Source: Treponema sp. UBA4267 (GTDB lineage Bacteria > Spirochaetota > Spirochaetia > Treponematales > Treponemataceae). From it: 48,111 nt of DNA. The position numbers were made by a program, and so were the translations under genes. Every line of letters starts with the position of its first letter. Position 1 is the stretch's first letter. The notes below the pieces were generated by a model. That model saw only the letters and a program-made list of their open reading frames with translations, did no database searches and was not told the origin of the DNA. Below are positions 39,779-47,921 of the stretch, piece by piece. Location: the NCBI GenBank assembly GCA_002395155.1, contig DGWD01000003.1, positions 1 to 48,111 of the forward strand, given 5' to 3'.

Positions 39779-40948
39779 ATGATAAAGCTTCTTGCTAAGT
39801 TATTCATAAAGGATTCAAAAAATTATAAGGATAATGATGTTCGGCAAAAATATGGAATGCTTTGCGGCTTTGCAGGAGTTATACTTAATCTTCTGCTTTG
39901 TATCCTAAAGTTTATTTTTGGAACATTAGCAGCATCTGTTGCCATGGTAGCAGATGCCTTCAACAACCTGTCAGATGCCGCAAGCTCAGTGGTTCAAATC
40001 CTGGGCTTTAAGTTGGCTTCTAAAGAGCCTGATCGGGAACACCCTTTTGGGCACGGCCGAATTGAATACATAGCAGGATTAATAATTTCATTTTTTATTT
40101 TATACATGGGCCTGGAACTTGTAAGAAGATCCATAAAGTCAATTATAAATCCAGAAGAAATCCATTTTTCACTCGTTTCCTTAATCATTTTGCTGCTTGC
40201 TATTGTGATAAAGGTATACATTTATTTTTATAATCATAATATTGGAAAAAAAATTGAATCGGTTGCCATGGAAGCGACTGCCAAAGACAGCCTAAGCGAT
40301 GTAATAGTTACTTCTGTTGTTGTTCTTAGTATTGTGGCAGCTCCATTTACAAGTTTTCCGGTAGATTCAATTGGTGGAATTATAGTTGGCTTGTGTGTTT
40401 TGAAAAATGGAATTGAATCTCTTAAAGATACAATTTCGCCTCTATTAGGACAGGGGGCTACCCAGGAATTTGTTAATCAGCTGGAAGAGGTGGCTCTTTC
40501 TCATAAACCAATTTCCGAAATTCATGATGTTGTACTTCATGATTATGGCCCAGGTCGCAGAGTTGTTACCCTGCATGCCGAAGTGCCAGGCAATGTTGAT
40601 ATTTTTCAGCTCCACGATGCAATTGATGCTGCCGAAGATGACATTGCCCATAAGTTTAATTGCCAGATTTTAATACATATGGATCCGGTAGATGTAGAAA
40701 ACGAAGATCTTTTTAAAATAAAAGAAATTGTAAATGAAGAAGCGTCCAAAATCGATACTGGGATTCAGGTACACGATATAAGAATTGTTGCAACCAGTAG
40801 TGGCCGAAAGCTTTTCTTTGAATTAAGAAAGCCTGCTAATCTGAAAATAAAAAACGAGGACTTAAAGACTAAAATGTATAATGCAGTTCAGTCAAAAGTC
40901 CCCGCTTATGAATGTGTTGTAAAAGAAATTAATGACGCCTATCTTTAA
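39779..40948 (+). CDS. Cation diffusion facilitator (CDF) metal transporter
   Basis: 389 residues. Six membrane segments: CGFAGVILNLLLCILKFIFG, then SVAMVADAFNNLSDAASSVVQILGF with the HxxxD-type metal site here as DAFNNLSDA (Asp, Asn, Asp), the cytoplasmic DREHPFGHGRIEYIAG, and AMEATAKDSLSDVIVTSVVVL with the second site as DSLSD. A cytosolic domain of ~180 residues follows with His and acidic residues (IHDVVLHDYGPGRRVVTLHAEVPGN). The first site lacks the His typical of zinc-selective members, which fits manganese- or iron-type CDF proteins better than zinc (inference). It converges on copA, three bases apart. Confidence 0.88.
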   Translation: MIKLLAKLFIKDSKNYKDNDVRQKYGMLCGFAGVILNLLLCILKFIFGTLAASVAMVADAFNNLSDAASSVVQILGFKLASKEPDREHPFGHGRIEYIAGLIISFFILYMGLELVRRSIKSIINPEEIHFSLVSLIILLLAIVIKVYIYFYNHNIGKKIESVAMEATAKDSLSDVIVTSVVVLSIVAAPFTSFPVDSIGGIIVGLCVLKNGIESLKDTISPLLGQGATQEFVNQLEEVALSHKPISEIHDVVLHDYGPGRRVVTLHAEVPGNVDIFQLHDAIDAAEDDIAHKFNCQILIHMDPVDVENEDLFKIKEIVNEEASKIDTGIQVHDIRIVATSSGRKLFFELRKPANLKIKNEDLKTKMYNAVQSKVPAYECVVKEINDAYL

Positions 40949-40951
40949 TTT

Positions 40952-41158
40952 CTATTTTACATAAGTGTATCCGGCATCTGTAATAGCTTTTTCAAAATCT
41001 GCTTCTGCCACATCTTTAGAAAGTTGAACAAGAACCGAATTAGTTTCGTGATTAGCTACAGCTGAATCAACTCCATCAATTTTTTCTAAAGCTTCTTTAA
41101 CGTGTCGTTCACAGTGCTGGCACATCATTCCTTCTACCTTTAATGTCTTTTCTGCCAT
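40952..41158 (-). CDS. copZ: CopZ-like copper chaperone, encoded in frame inside the end of copA
   Basis: 68 residues if translated from the internal ATG at 41158: MAEKTLKVEGMMCQHCERH with the CxxC copper site, and a complete HMA fold to the shared stop. A perfect AAAGGAGG (41167-41174 on the plus strand, reverse complement) lies eight bases before this ATG, inside the linker of the fused frame. A functional start signal there is a strong hint that a free chaperone is made, either from this internal start or as a leftover of separate genes. I list it separately for that reason; whether it is made is untested. Confidence 0.6.
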   Translation of the reverse strand: MAEKTLKVEGMMCQHCERHVKEALEKIDGVDSAVANHETNSVLVQLSKDVAEADFEKAITDAGYTYVK

Positions 41159-43528
41159 ATTGTTGGCCTCCTTTCTGGTATTTGAATTTGCAAGACCTTC
41201 TACCGGCAGTGGTATACTTCTGGTAAAGTTTTGCTTAATTTTTTTATCTCTTTTAGGCGAGTTCATCTTAAAAAGATTCAATCTTAAAGCGTTAGTTACA
41301 ACGCAAAAGCTGGAAAGACTCATTGCGGCGGCTCCCAGCATAGGCTTCATATCCAGGCCCAGCCAGTGGTAATAGGCACCGGCTGCAATTGGAATAAGAA
41401 TGATATTGTAAAAAAAGGCCCAGAATAAGTTTTCCTTTATGTTTTTAACAGTCTGGCGGCTCAAACGGATTGCAGCACTTACATCAGAAAGTCGGCTCTT
41501 CATCAAAACAACATTGGCGGCATCAATTGCAACGTCAGTTCCAGCTCCAATAGCCATTCCTGTGTCAGCCGAAGTAAGGGCAGGGGCATCGTTAATTCCA
41601 TCTCCAACCATACAAACCTTACCATATTGCTTAAAGGCACTTACAACCTTTTCCTTTCCATCTGGCAGAACTCCAGCTATAACCTGATTTACACCGGCTT
41701 TTTTTCCAATGGCCTGGGCGGTTCTTTCGTTATCACCAGTAAGCATTACAACATGAATGCCCATATCTTGAAGTTCTTTTATAGCCTGAGGACTGTCATC
41801 CTTAATCACGTCTGCTACTGCAATAATTCCAAGCAGCTCTTTTTCCAGTGCAAAGAAAAGTGGAGTTTTTCCTTCCTCTGCCAGGGCCTGAGCCTTTTTG
41901 CGGAATTCATCATCGAGATTAGAAGTAATTCCTTCTATAAAATTTAAATTACCTCCTGCAAGACTTTTTCCTTGTAAGGTGGCAGTCAAACCGTTTCCTG
42001 CAAGGGCCTTAAAATCAGAAACATCCTTTACCTCAATCTGCTCTTCCTGGGCTTTAAGCATAATTGCCTTAGACAGCGGATGTTCACTCTTTGCTTCAAG
42101 ACTTGCTGCGAGTTGCAAAAATTCTTTATCAGAAATCTTATTAGAGATGATGTCGGTTACGAGAGGCTGTCCCTTGGTAATTGTTCCAGTTTTATCCAGC
42201 AAGACAATTTGGGTTCGACCAGATTCTTCAATGGCTGCCGAGGTTTTGAACAGAATGCCTTTGCGAGCTCCCATTCCATTTCCAACCATAATTGCAACTG
42301 GAGTAGCCAGCCCAAGGGCACAAGGACAGGAAACTACCAAAACGGCAATTCCTCGGCTCAGACTAAATGAAAACTCCGCTCCAACAAGCAGCCATATTAC
42401 AAAGGTTATTGCGGCTACAATCATAACGGCAGGAACAAAAACGCCTGCAACTTTATCTGCAATTTTAGCGATTGGGGCTTTTGTTGCAGCAGCGTCACTT
42501 ACCATCTGAATAATTTGAGAAAGGGTCGTATCCTGACCAACACGGGTAGCCTTGCATTTTATAAATCCAGACTGATTAAGAGTTGCGGCTGAAACGAGGT
42601 CTCCTACATCTTTATCAACTGGAATAGATTCGCCTGTAAGAGCTGATTCGTTGATTGCGGTATTTCCTTCTATAATAACGCCATCTACAGGAATGTTTTC
42701 GCCGGGACGAACCACAAATATATCATCAATGTGAACTTCTTCTATAGAAACGTTAACTTCCTGATTATCTCTAAGAATGTTTGCAGTTTTTGGGGCCAAC
42801 TTCATCAGACTTTTTAGGGCATTAGTTGTACGGCCTTTAGAAATAGATTCAAGAAGCTTTCCTACAGTAATCAGAGTAACAATCATAGCGGCACTTTCAA
42901 AGTAAAGATTGTGCATAAAGTGCATTGCTTTATCAGACTGACCGTTTATAAAAGCATTACTCATGCCAAAAAGCATTACAAGACTGTAGGCAAAAGAAAC
43001 CCCAGAGCCCATTGCAACCAGAGTGTCCATATTTGGAGCTCCGTGAATAAGACTTTTAAAACCGCTGATAAAGAATTTTTTGTTTATAAGCATGACAATG
43101 GCGGCAAGAATCATTTCTAACATACCAATTGCCATACAGTTTTGACCGCCCTGGCTAAACCATGCAGGAAGAGGCCATCCCCACATATTATGTCCCATGC
43201 TTATGTACATAAGAAGAAGTAAAACACCCAAAGAAGAAAGAAGCCTTCGTTTTAAAATCGGACTTTCTTTATCCCTTAGCATTTCTTCTTTTTCAGCTAT
43301 AGATGATGAAGCCGTTTTTTCTTCCTGACTTCCCATTTTTTTAGCACCATAACCGGCATTTGTTACGGCTTTAATAATATCTTCTGTTTTTGCATTTCCT
43401 TCTACACCCATAGAATTTGTTAAAAGGCTTACACTGCAAGACTTTACACCTGGCACTTTGTTCACAGCCTTTTCGACTCGGGCTACGCAGGCAGCACAAG
43501 ACATTCCTGTTACATTATATTTATCCAT
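40952..43528 (-). CDS. copA: Copper-exporting P1B ATPase CopA with CopZ-like domain fused at its C-terminus
   Basis: 858 residues. One N-terminal HMA domain (GMSCAACVARVEKAV, residues 8-22), membrane helices, SCPCALGLATP near 399, DKTGTITKGQ near 443, SEHPLSKAI, MLTGDNERTA, GDGINDAPAL near 643, and the copper-type helix residues YNIILIPIAAG and MSLSSFCVVTNALRLN. A normal CopA would end near residue 760. Here the frame continues through a basic, non-conserved linker (RSIPLPVEGLANSNTRKEANN) into a complete CopZ-like HMA domain (residues 791-858). It should pump Cu+ out of the cytosol. Second gene of the csoR operon, with GGAG before ATG. Confidence 0.92.
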   Translation of the reverse strand: MDKYNVTGMSCAACVARVEKAVNKVPGVKSCSVSLLTNSMGVEGNAKTEDIIKAVTNAGYGAKKMGSQEEKTASSSIAEKEEMLRDKESPILKRRLLSSLGVLLLLMYISMGHNMWGWPLPAWFSQGGQNCMAIGMLEMILAAIVMLINKKFFISGFKSLIHGAPNMDTLVAMGSGVSFAYSLVMLFGMSNAFINGQSDKAMHFMHNLYFESAAMIVTLITVGKLLESISKGRTTNALKSLMKLAPKTANILRDNQEVNVSIEEVHIDDIFVVRPGENIPVDGVIIEGNTAINESALTGESIPVDKDVGDLVSAATLNQSGFIKCKATRVGQDTTLSQIIQMVSDAAATKAPIAKIADKVAGVFVPAVMIVAAITFVIWLLVGAEFSFSLSRGIAVLVVSCPCALGLATPVAIMVGNGMGARKGILFKTSAAIEESGRTQIVLLDKTGTITKGQPLVTDIISNKISDKEFLQLAASLEAKSEHPLSKAIMLKAQEEQIEVKDVSDFKALAGNGLTATLQGKSLAGGNLNFIEGITSNLDDEFRKKAQALAEEGKTPLFFALEKELLGIIAVADVIKDDSPQAIKELQDMGIHVVMLTGDNERTAQAIGKKAGVNQVIAGVLPDGKEKVVSAFKQYGKVCMVGDGINDAPALTSADTGMAIGAGTDVAIDAANVVLMKSRLSDVSAAIRLSRQTVKNIKENLFWAFFYNIILIPIAAGAYYHWLGLDMKPMLGAAAMSLSSFCVVTNALRLNLFKMNSPKRDKKIKQNFTRSIPLPVEGLANSNTRKEANNMAEKTLKVEGMMCQHCERHVKEALEKIDGVDSAVANHETNSVLVQLSKDVAEADFEKAITDAGYTYVK

Positions 43529-43550
43529 ACTAACTCCATTACATTTTGCA

Positions 43551-43856
43551 TTACTTCATCAATTTTTGCAGGGTTTCTACAAGTTCATCTACAACCTGAT
43601 CATTTCCCTTACGAATATCCTCAATTACACAAGATTTTAAGTGATTAGCCAGTAAAACCTTATTAAAAGAGTTGAGGGCTGCATTTACCGCCGAAACCTG
43701 AATCAAAATATCAGGGCAGTAAGCGTCGTTTTCCAGCATATTTTTTATGCCTTTTATCTGTCCTTCAATTCTGCAAAGCCGGTTCATAAGGCATTTGTAT
43801 TCTTCTGGAGAGCGTTCCTTTTTGCGTTTAGAACAGCAACAACATTCATTTTCCAT
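43551..43856 (-). CDS. csoR: Copper-sensing repressor CsoR
   Basis: 101 residues, AAAGGGG before ATG. The CsoR/RcnR fold is shown by RLCRIEGQIKGIKNMLENDAYCPDILIQVSAVNAALN. The copper triad is present: Cys47, His72 and Cys76 (YCPDIL, NHLKSC). Unusual is an N-terminal CECCCC-like stretch (MENECCCCSKRKK), which could hold additional Cu+. The protein should bind the TACCCC-TAG-GGGGTA operator in its own promoter and release it upon Cu+ binding. copA follows 22 bases after its stop on the same strand. Confidence 0.92.
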   Translation of the reverse strand: MENECCCCSKRKKERSPEEYKCLMNRLCRIEGQIKGIKNMLENDAYCPDILIQVSAVNAALNSFNKVLLANHLKSCVIEDIRKGNDQVVDELVETLQKLMK

Positions 43857-43916
43857 TTTTACACCCCTTTTATTATTCTTTAGTTAGAATTTACGGTCTG
43901 TAAGTATCTCCTAACA

Positions 43917-43945
43917 AAAATACCCCTAGGGGGTATAAAAGTCAA
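43917..43945 (-). promoter_or_regulatory. csoR-copA promoter with CsoR operator in the spacer
   Basis: On the minus strand TTGACT (43940-43945), a 17-base spacer and TATTTT (43917-43922). The operator ATACCCC-TAG-GGGGTAT (43920-43936) fills the spacer and the -10 box. The inverted repeat matches the known CsoR site form (TACCCC...GGGGTA). Confidence 0.8.
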
Positions 43946-43986
43946 GAGAAAAAAGAAGATTTTCTCTATTTATATCCAAATATATA

Positions 43987-44023
43987 GGGGGGGGGGAATT
44001 TCCGATTTTTCTAGACATATAAT
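43987..44023 (+). promoter_or_regulatory. G10 tract next to the chemoreceptor promoter
   Basis: Ten consecutive G at 43987-43996 end at the place where a -35 box is expected for TATAAT at 44018-44023 (spacing 17 puts it at 43995-44000, GGAATT). No normal -35 is present. Length changes in the tract would move upstream sequence relative to the -10 box. The receptor gene begins 57 bases downstream. Confidence 0.55.
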
Positions 44024-44080
44024 GCTTTTGAGTTTAGAATTAAATGCGTTTATCAGTATGTTTGCTCTGGAGGTATGAAT

Positions 44081-46117
44081 ATGAAATTAAACAGACACTC
44101 AATCGCTCTTAAATTGCTCTTGCCAGTATTACTTTTACTTTCAATTTCTGCTATTTCTATGATTGTAAGTACTGTTAATGTTGTTAGGAGTCATTGGCTT
44201 AAATATGCAAAAGCTGATGTTGAAAGTGATAAAGCAGTAGTATTGGATTTAATTGATGAGGAACTTTCTTATACTGAAAGTATTGCTTATCAGATTGCTG
44301 AATTATATAAAAATGCTTATGCAGGAGAATTTGATTCTAATGCATTGTCGGCTCTTTATCTGACCATTATGGACAGCTTGGATGTAGAAAACTTTGGTGT
44401 TTATGATATTAACGGTAAGCTTGTTTCACCTTCCGAATACAAGGGATTCACTTCAACTAATCTTATAGATAAAGGATTGCGTGGCGAAGTTTCTACCAGT
44501 ATGCAGTGGATTAATAAGGAATTTGTTGCTGTATCGGTAGTTCCTGTTAAATTAAATGACAAAGTTATTGCTGCTGTTTATGTTTCAACAAATCTTTCTA
44601 CCGATGAATTTATGAACCGAATGCCTGAAGCCGTTGGTTGTGAATTTACAATTGTAGAATATCAGACTCGAATGTATACAACTATTGAAGGTCAGAAGGG
44701 TGTAGATATTTCTGATGCAGTTTATGCAAAACTTTCGCAGGGTGAAGAATGGCAAGGTGTTGTTGATATTCGCGGCGAAGATTACATTGCTCATTATTGG
44801 CCATTTCCTGGAATTGATCACTTGTCTCTTTTTGTAGGAGAAAGTGTTCATATGATGAATATTGCAGTTAGAACTATTTCTAATACAGTTCTTATGGCAC
44901 AGATTGGTATTAATATCATCGTCATGATCATCGTCATCTTATTTATGAATATTGTAATTATTAAGCCATTGCGACGTACTAATGATGCAATTGTTGAACT
45001 TTCTACAGGTGATGCAGATTTAACTTACCGTTTGTCAGTTAAAGGAAAAGATGAAGTTGCTGAACTTGGTCGTGGTGTAAATGCCTTTATGGATATGCTC
45101 CAAAACATGATGAAGGAGATTACAGAAAAATCTACAGAAGTAAGTGCTGTTGTTTCTGAACTTGGTGCATCTTCACAAGAAACAGCTTCTGCAACTGCAG
45201 AGATTATGGCAAATATTGAATCGGTAAAAGGTCAGGCTAGAAATCAGTCAGATGCTGTTTATGATACAACAAATATTGTTAAACATTCTGCAGAATCAAT
45301 GGAAAAACTTAAGCAGAATATTGTTGCCCAGACTTCTGATGTAACAGAATCTTCTGCCGCAATTGAAGAAATGATTGGAAACATTAATTCTGTATCAGCT
45401 TCTGCAAATAAGATGACTGAAGCATTTAATGATCTTGAACATCTTATTGATGAAGGTTCTTCTAACGTAAAAGCATGTTCTGAAGTTATTAAACGCGTTG
45501 AAGAAAAATCTAAAGTACTTGCCGAAGCAAATAATACAATTAAGACAATTTCTTCTCAGACAAACTTGCTTGCTATGAATGCCATGATTGAGTCCGCTCA
45601 TGCCGGCGACGCAGGAAAAGGATTTGCCGTTGTTGCTGACGAAATCCGTAAACTTGCAGAAAACTCTAGCGATCAGGCAAAGGCTATTGAAGAAAATATC
45701 AAAGATATTACAAACCTTATCAATGAAGGTGGCCGTCTTGCAGATCTTTCACAGAAAGGCTTTGAAACAATTGATAGTCAGGTTGGCGTAGTAGATCCTC
45801 TTGTAGTACAGATTTCTAACGCTATGGATGAACAGACCGCAGGTTCTTCTCAGGTTCTTGAAGCTCTTACAAACATGAAAGATGAAGCTGTACAGGTAGA
45901 TGAAAGTTCTCAGACTCTTTCAAAAGGCGTTTCAGATATTGGACAGAATATGTCAGCTGTTAATGAAATCTCTTCAACAATTCTTGGTTCTATGGACGAA
46001 ATGGCCGCAGGATCTCAGCAGATTTCTAAGGCAACACAGAACGTTTCTGACCTTGCTCTTAAGACTAAAGATTCTATAGATGGAATTAATAGCCTGATTG
46101 GTAAGTTTAAGATATAA
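44081..46117 (+). CDS. Methyl-accepting chemotaxis protein
   Basis: 678 residues from the ATG at 44081, for which GGAGG has a normal spacing of seven; the ATG at 44075 is too close to it. Membrane segment at about 10-33 (LKLLLPVLLLLSISAISMIVS), a ~230-residue periplasmic sensor with a dCache/Cache-like sequence (SVVPVKLNDKVIAAVYVSTNLS), second membrane segment about 268-293, HAMP (KPLRRTNDAIVELSTGDADLTYRLSV), then a long coiled-coil signalling domain with the conserved hairpin tip ISSQTNLLAMNAMIESAHAGD around residues 487-507. No C-terminal pentapeptide tether. Signals to CheW/CheA. Single gene with a G-tract promoter. Confidence 0.92.
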   Translation: MKLNRHSIALKLLLPVLLLLSISAISMIVSTVNVVRSHWLKYAKADVESDKAVVLDLIDEELSYTESIAYQIAELYKNAYAGEFDSNALSALYLTIMDSLDVENFGVYDINGKLVSPSEYKGFTSTNLIDKGLRGEVSTSMQWINKEFVAVSVVPVKLNDKVIAAVYVSTNLSTDEFMNRMPEAVGCEFTIVEYQTRMYTTIEGQKGVDISDAVYAKLSQGEEWQGVVDIRGEDYIAHYWPFPGIDHLSLFVGESVHMMNIAVRTISNTVLMAQIGINIIVMIIVILFMNIVIIKPLRRTNDAIVELSTGDADLTYRLSVKGKDEVAELGRGVNAFMDMLQNMMKEITEKSTEVSAVVSELGASSQETASATAEIMANIESVKGQARNQSDAVYDTTNIVKHSAESMEKLKQNIVAQTSDVTESSAAIEEMIGNINSVSASANKMTEAFNDLEHLIDEGSSNVKACSEVIKRVEEKSKVLAEANNTIKTISSQTNLLAMNAMIESAHAGDAGKGFAVVADEIRKLAENSSDQAKAIEENIKDITNLINEGGRLADLSQKGFETIDSQVGVVDPLVVQISNAMDEQTAGSSQVLEALTNMKDEAVQVDESSQTLSKGVSDIGQNMSAVNEISSTILGSMDEMAAGSQQISKATQNVSDLALKTKDSIDGINSLIGKFKI

Positions 46118-46172
46118 GTAGAATTTTTTTTAATATGTGACACAGCAGTTTTAAAGTAAACTCAGTGTGGAG

Positions 46173-46197
46173 AAGTGTCGGCAAGTTGTCGACACTT
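46173..46197. terminator. Hairpin after the chemoreceptor gene
   Basis: AAGTGTCG (46173-46180), nine-base loop, CGACACTT (46190-46197), a perfect stem 55 bases past the stop. The following TTTGTCT is a poor T-run, so it may be a weak terminator. The rest of the 190-base gap shows nothing else. Confidence 0.4.
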
Positions 46198-46292
46198 TGT
46201 CTACAACTGAATAGAAAATAAATACAAGTTGTGTCAATTTTCCCCATCATACATACTCGAATCCATTTCTCAAATTTTTGGCAAAAAAATGA

Positions 46293-46298
46293 TATAAT
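46293..46298 (+). promoter_or_regulatory. TATAAT seven bases before ATG (possible leaderless mRNA)
   Basis: TATAAT is followed by CAAAGTG and the ATG at 46306. No Shine-Dalgarno sequence fits. No clear -35 at 17 bases. Confidence 0.45.
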
Positions 46299-46305
46299 CA
46301 AAGTG

Positions 46306-46869
46306 ATGAAACAAAATAATTTTACACAGCAGACACATTTTATTGGGGTGTTGCTTCCGGAGGATATTACGCTGACTCTGGAAGACTGTCGACGTTATAT
46401 GAGAGAGGCATATGGCTGCAAGAGCGGGCAGGGAACTCCTATTCATGTTACTTTAGTTCCGCCTTTTAGGTTGCAGGACCAATATTCGACAGAAGACCTG
46501 GTGCGAGTAATTGAGAAGGATGTATTACCTAAAGGGTTGGGTTTTAATGCTCATATCGATAATTTTAACGCTTTTGGGGACAGGACTCTTTTTGCAAATG
46601 TTGTAGCAGGTGATAAGTGGACGCGTTTGAGGGATGAAACTGTTAAGGCGGTTTTGAATGCCTGCCCGGGATGTACAAAGAAGGATCAGAGGCCTTTTCA
46701 GCCGCATGGAACTGTTGCTAACCGTGATATTCCGGCAGGTGTGATGACAGATGCACTGCAGGTGATGAATGAACTGAAGTTGGAGGAAGATTTTCCGGTT
46801 GATAATATCACGATTTTTGAAAGAAGAGGAAGTCGGTGGGATGTGCAAGCGTCTTTGACGCTGAGTTAA
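46306..46869 (+). CDS. 2H phosphoesterase (2'-5' RNA ligase-like) protein
   Basis: 187 residues from the ATG at 46306; the frame is open 25 codons upstream, but that part is promoter-like. The two hallmark motifs are HVTLVPPF (about residue 46) and HGTVANRD (about 131), the pair of H-x-T/S motifs that give the superfamily its name. Members hydrolyse 2',3'-cyclic phosphates or ligate RNA. The C-terminal strand FPVDNITIFERRGSRWDVQASLTL is typical. Cytoplasmic. The next gene begins 80 bases downstream on the same strand. Confidence 0.86.
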   Translation: MKQNNFTQQTHFIGVLLPEDITLTLEDCRRYMREAYGCKSGQGTPIHVTLVPPFRLQDQYSTEDLVRVIEKDVLPKGLGFNAHIDNFNAFGDRTLFANVVAGDKWTRLRDETVKAVLNACPGCTKKDQRPFQPHGTVANRDIPAGVMTDALQVMNELKLEEDFPVDNITIFERRGSRWDVQASLTLS

Positions 46870-46948
46870 ATAATTTCAACTCATGCAAACGACGCGAAGC
46901 GGCGTATGCGGCGGTGACGATGACGCTGGAAATGAAGGGAGCAAAGTG

Positions 46949-47407
46949 ATGAAGAAATATAAATTTTACGGCTGGCAGTCGGCTGATTGTAAGCCTGCAG
47001 ATGCAGTTTATGAAAAGATAGAAAATCCTAGGAAGCTTTATGACATTTTGAGCCAAATCTGGTGTGCGGATACTTGTGCTCCACGAATGAGGGAAAAGTG
47101 GAGTCGGGAAAATCAGACTTTGGGACAGTGTTCGATTACGGCTTTTCTTGCTCAGGATATTTTTGGTGGAAAGGTGTATGGAATCCCTCGGGAAGGGGGA
47201 AAGAACTTTCACTGTTATAATGTAGTTGCTCTTCCTGATGGCGGTGAGTGCATTTTTGACCTTACCAGCGAGCAGTTTGGGGATGAGAAGCTTTGTTATG
47301 AGAATAATCCTGAACAGTTCCGGGAAGTGCACTGGAAGAAGGAAGAGAAGCGGCTTCGCTATGAGTATTTGAAGGCGGAGCTTTTGAAGAAATTGGAGGG
47401 GATGTAA
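46949..47407 (+). CDS. YunG-family protein
   Basis: 152 residues from the ATG at 46949 with AGGGAG upstream. SQIWCADTCAPRMREKWSRENQTLGQCSITAFLAQDIFGGKVYGIP, then HCYNVVALPDGGECIFDLTSEQFGDE match what I recall of Bacillus YunG: a Cys in GQCSITAF, a His in HCYN and an Asp in FDLT could form a papain-like triad (inference from order). No proven function. The preceding in-frame residues up to 46883 lack a binding site. Confidence 0.78.
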   Translation: MKKYKFYGWQSADCKPADAVYEKIENPRKLYDILSQIWCADTCAPRMREKWSRENQTLGQCSITAFLAQDIFGGKVYGIPREGGKNFHCYNVVALPDGGECIFDLTSEQFGDEKLCYENNPEQFREVHWKKEEKRLRYEYLKAELLKKLEGM

Positions 47408-47477
47408 CTATTTTATAACTGCTGCATAGAAAAATAGGGGAATTTATGGTATCATAGTTAGTCGAGGTCAAAAATTA

Positions 47478-47762
47478 AGCAAGAACTACAATGAAAAAAC
47501 ACGTGTTCAAATGCCTGCAATGGTTCACCTTACACGACTTGGCTACAATTACATTGGAAAAATGTATGAAGAAAACGCAGGTGAATCTTTTGACTCTGAA
47601 ACAAACATCCTTATAGATAAATTTCATTCAGCTTTTGAGCGATTAAACCCTTCAAAAAAAGGAGACTGGCTTGCTGTTTTTTCCGATATCAAAAAAGAAT
47701 TAAATGATGATGAATCAGATAAGAGAAAAAGGCTATGTTCTGAGTGTAGGCCAGCATTTTGA
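47478..47762 (+). pseudogene. hsdR: HsdR N-terminal remnant (type I restriction endonuclease)
   Basis: SKNYNEKTRVQMPAMVHLTRLGY and TNILIDKFHSAFERLNPSKKG, then DIKKELNDDE, resemble the first ~85 residues of a type I R subunit. The similarity begins at 47478, before the only ATG (47511). The open frame back to TAG at 47427 contains no ATG, GTG or TTG, so the natural start is missing or unusual. Near 47706-47715 the resemblance to HsdR ends and the same DNA goes on, in another frame, as the end of HsdM. After that the frame gives an unrelated tail to a stop. A full R subunit has about 1000 residues. Confidence 0.75.
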
Positions 47763-47913
47763 TATTAAAATTGAATATGTAGATATCAGCGAAGAAGAAT
47801 TCAACGCGCAGATGAAGGCTGATACCGAAGAACTTACTGCCATGTTCAAAGAAAGCCATGAGCTGGAAGAAGAAATCCAGAAGCAGCTTGCAAGCCTTAA
47901 GTTTGTAAAATAG
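47704..47913 (+). pseudogene. hsdM: HsdM C-terminal remnant (type I DNA methyltransferase)
   Basis: After MMMNQ the frame reads IREKGYVLSVGQHFDIKIEY, DISEEEFNAQMKADTEELTAMF and KESHELEEEIQKQLASL, which is the usual end of a type I M subunit (the xLxPGxYV-like strand and the helical tail). The methyltransferase core, with its SAM and NPPY motifs, is absent. It overlaps the hsdR remnant in a different frame. A good AGGAGG in its last codons serves the rhuM-like gene. Confidence 0.78.
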
Positions 47914-47921
47914 GAGGAACT

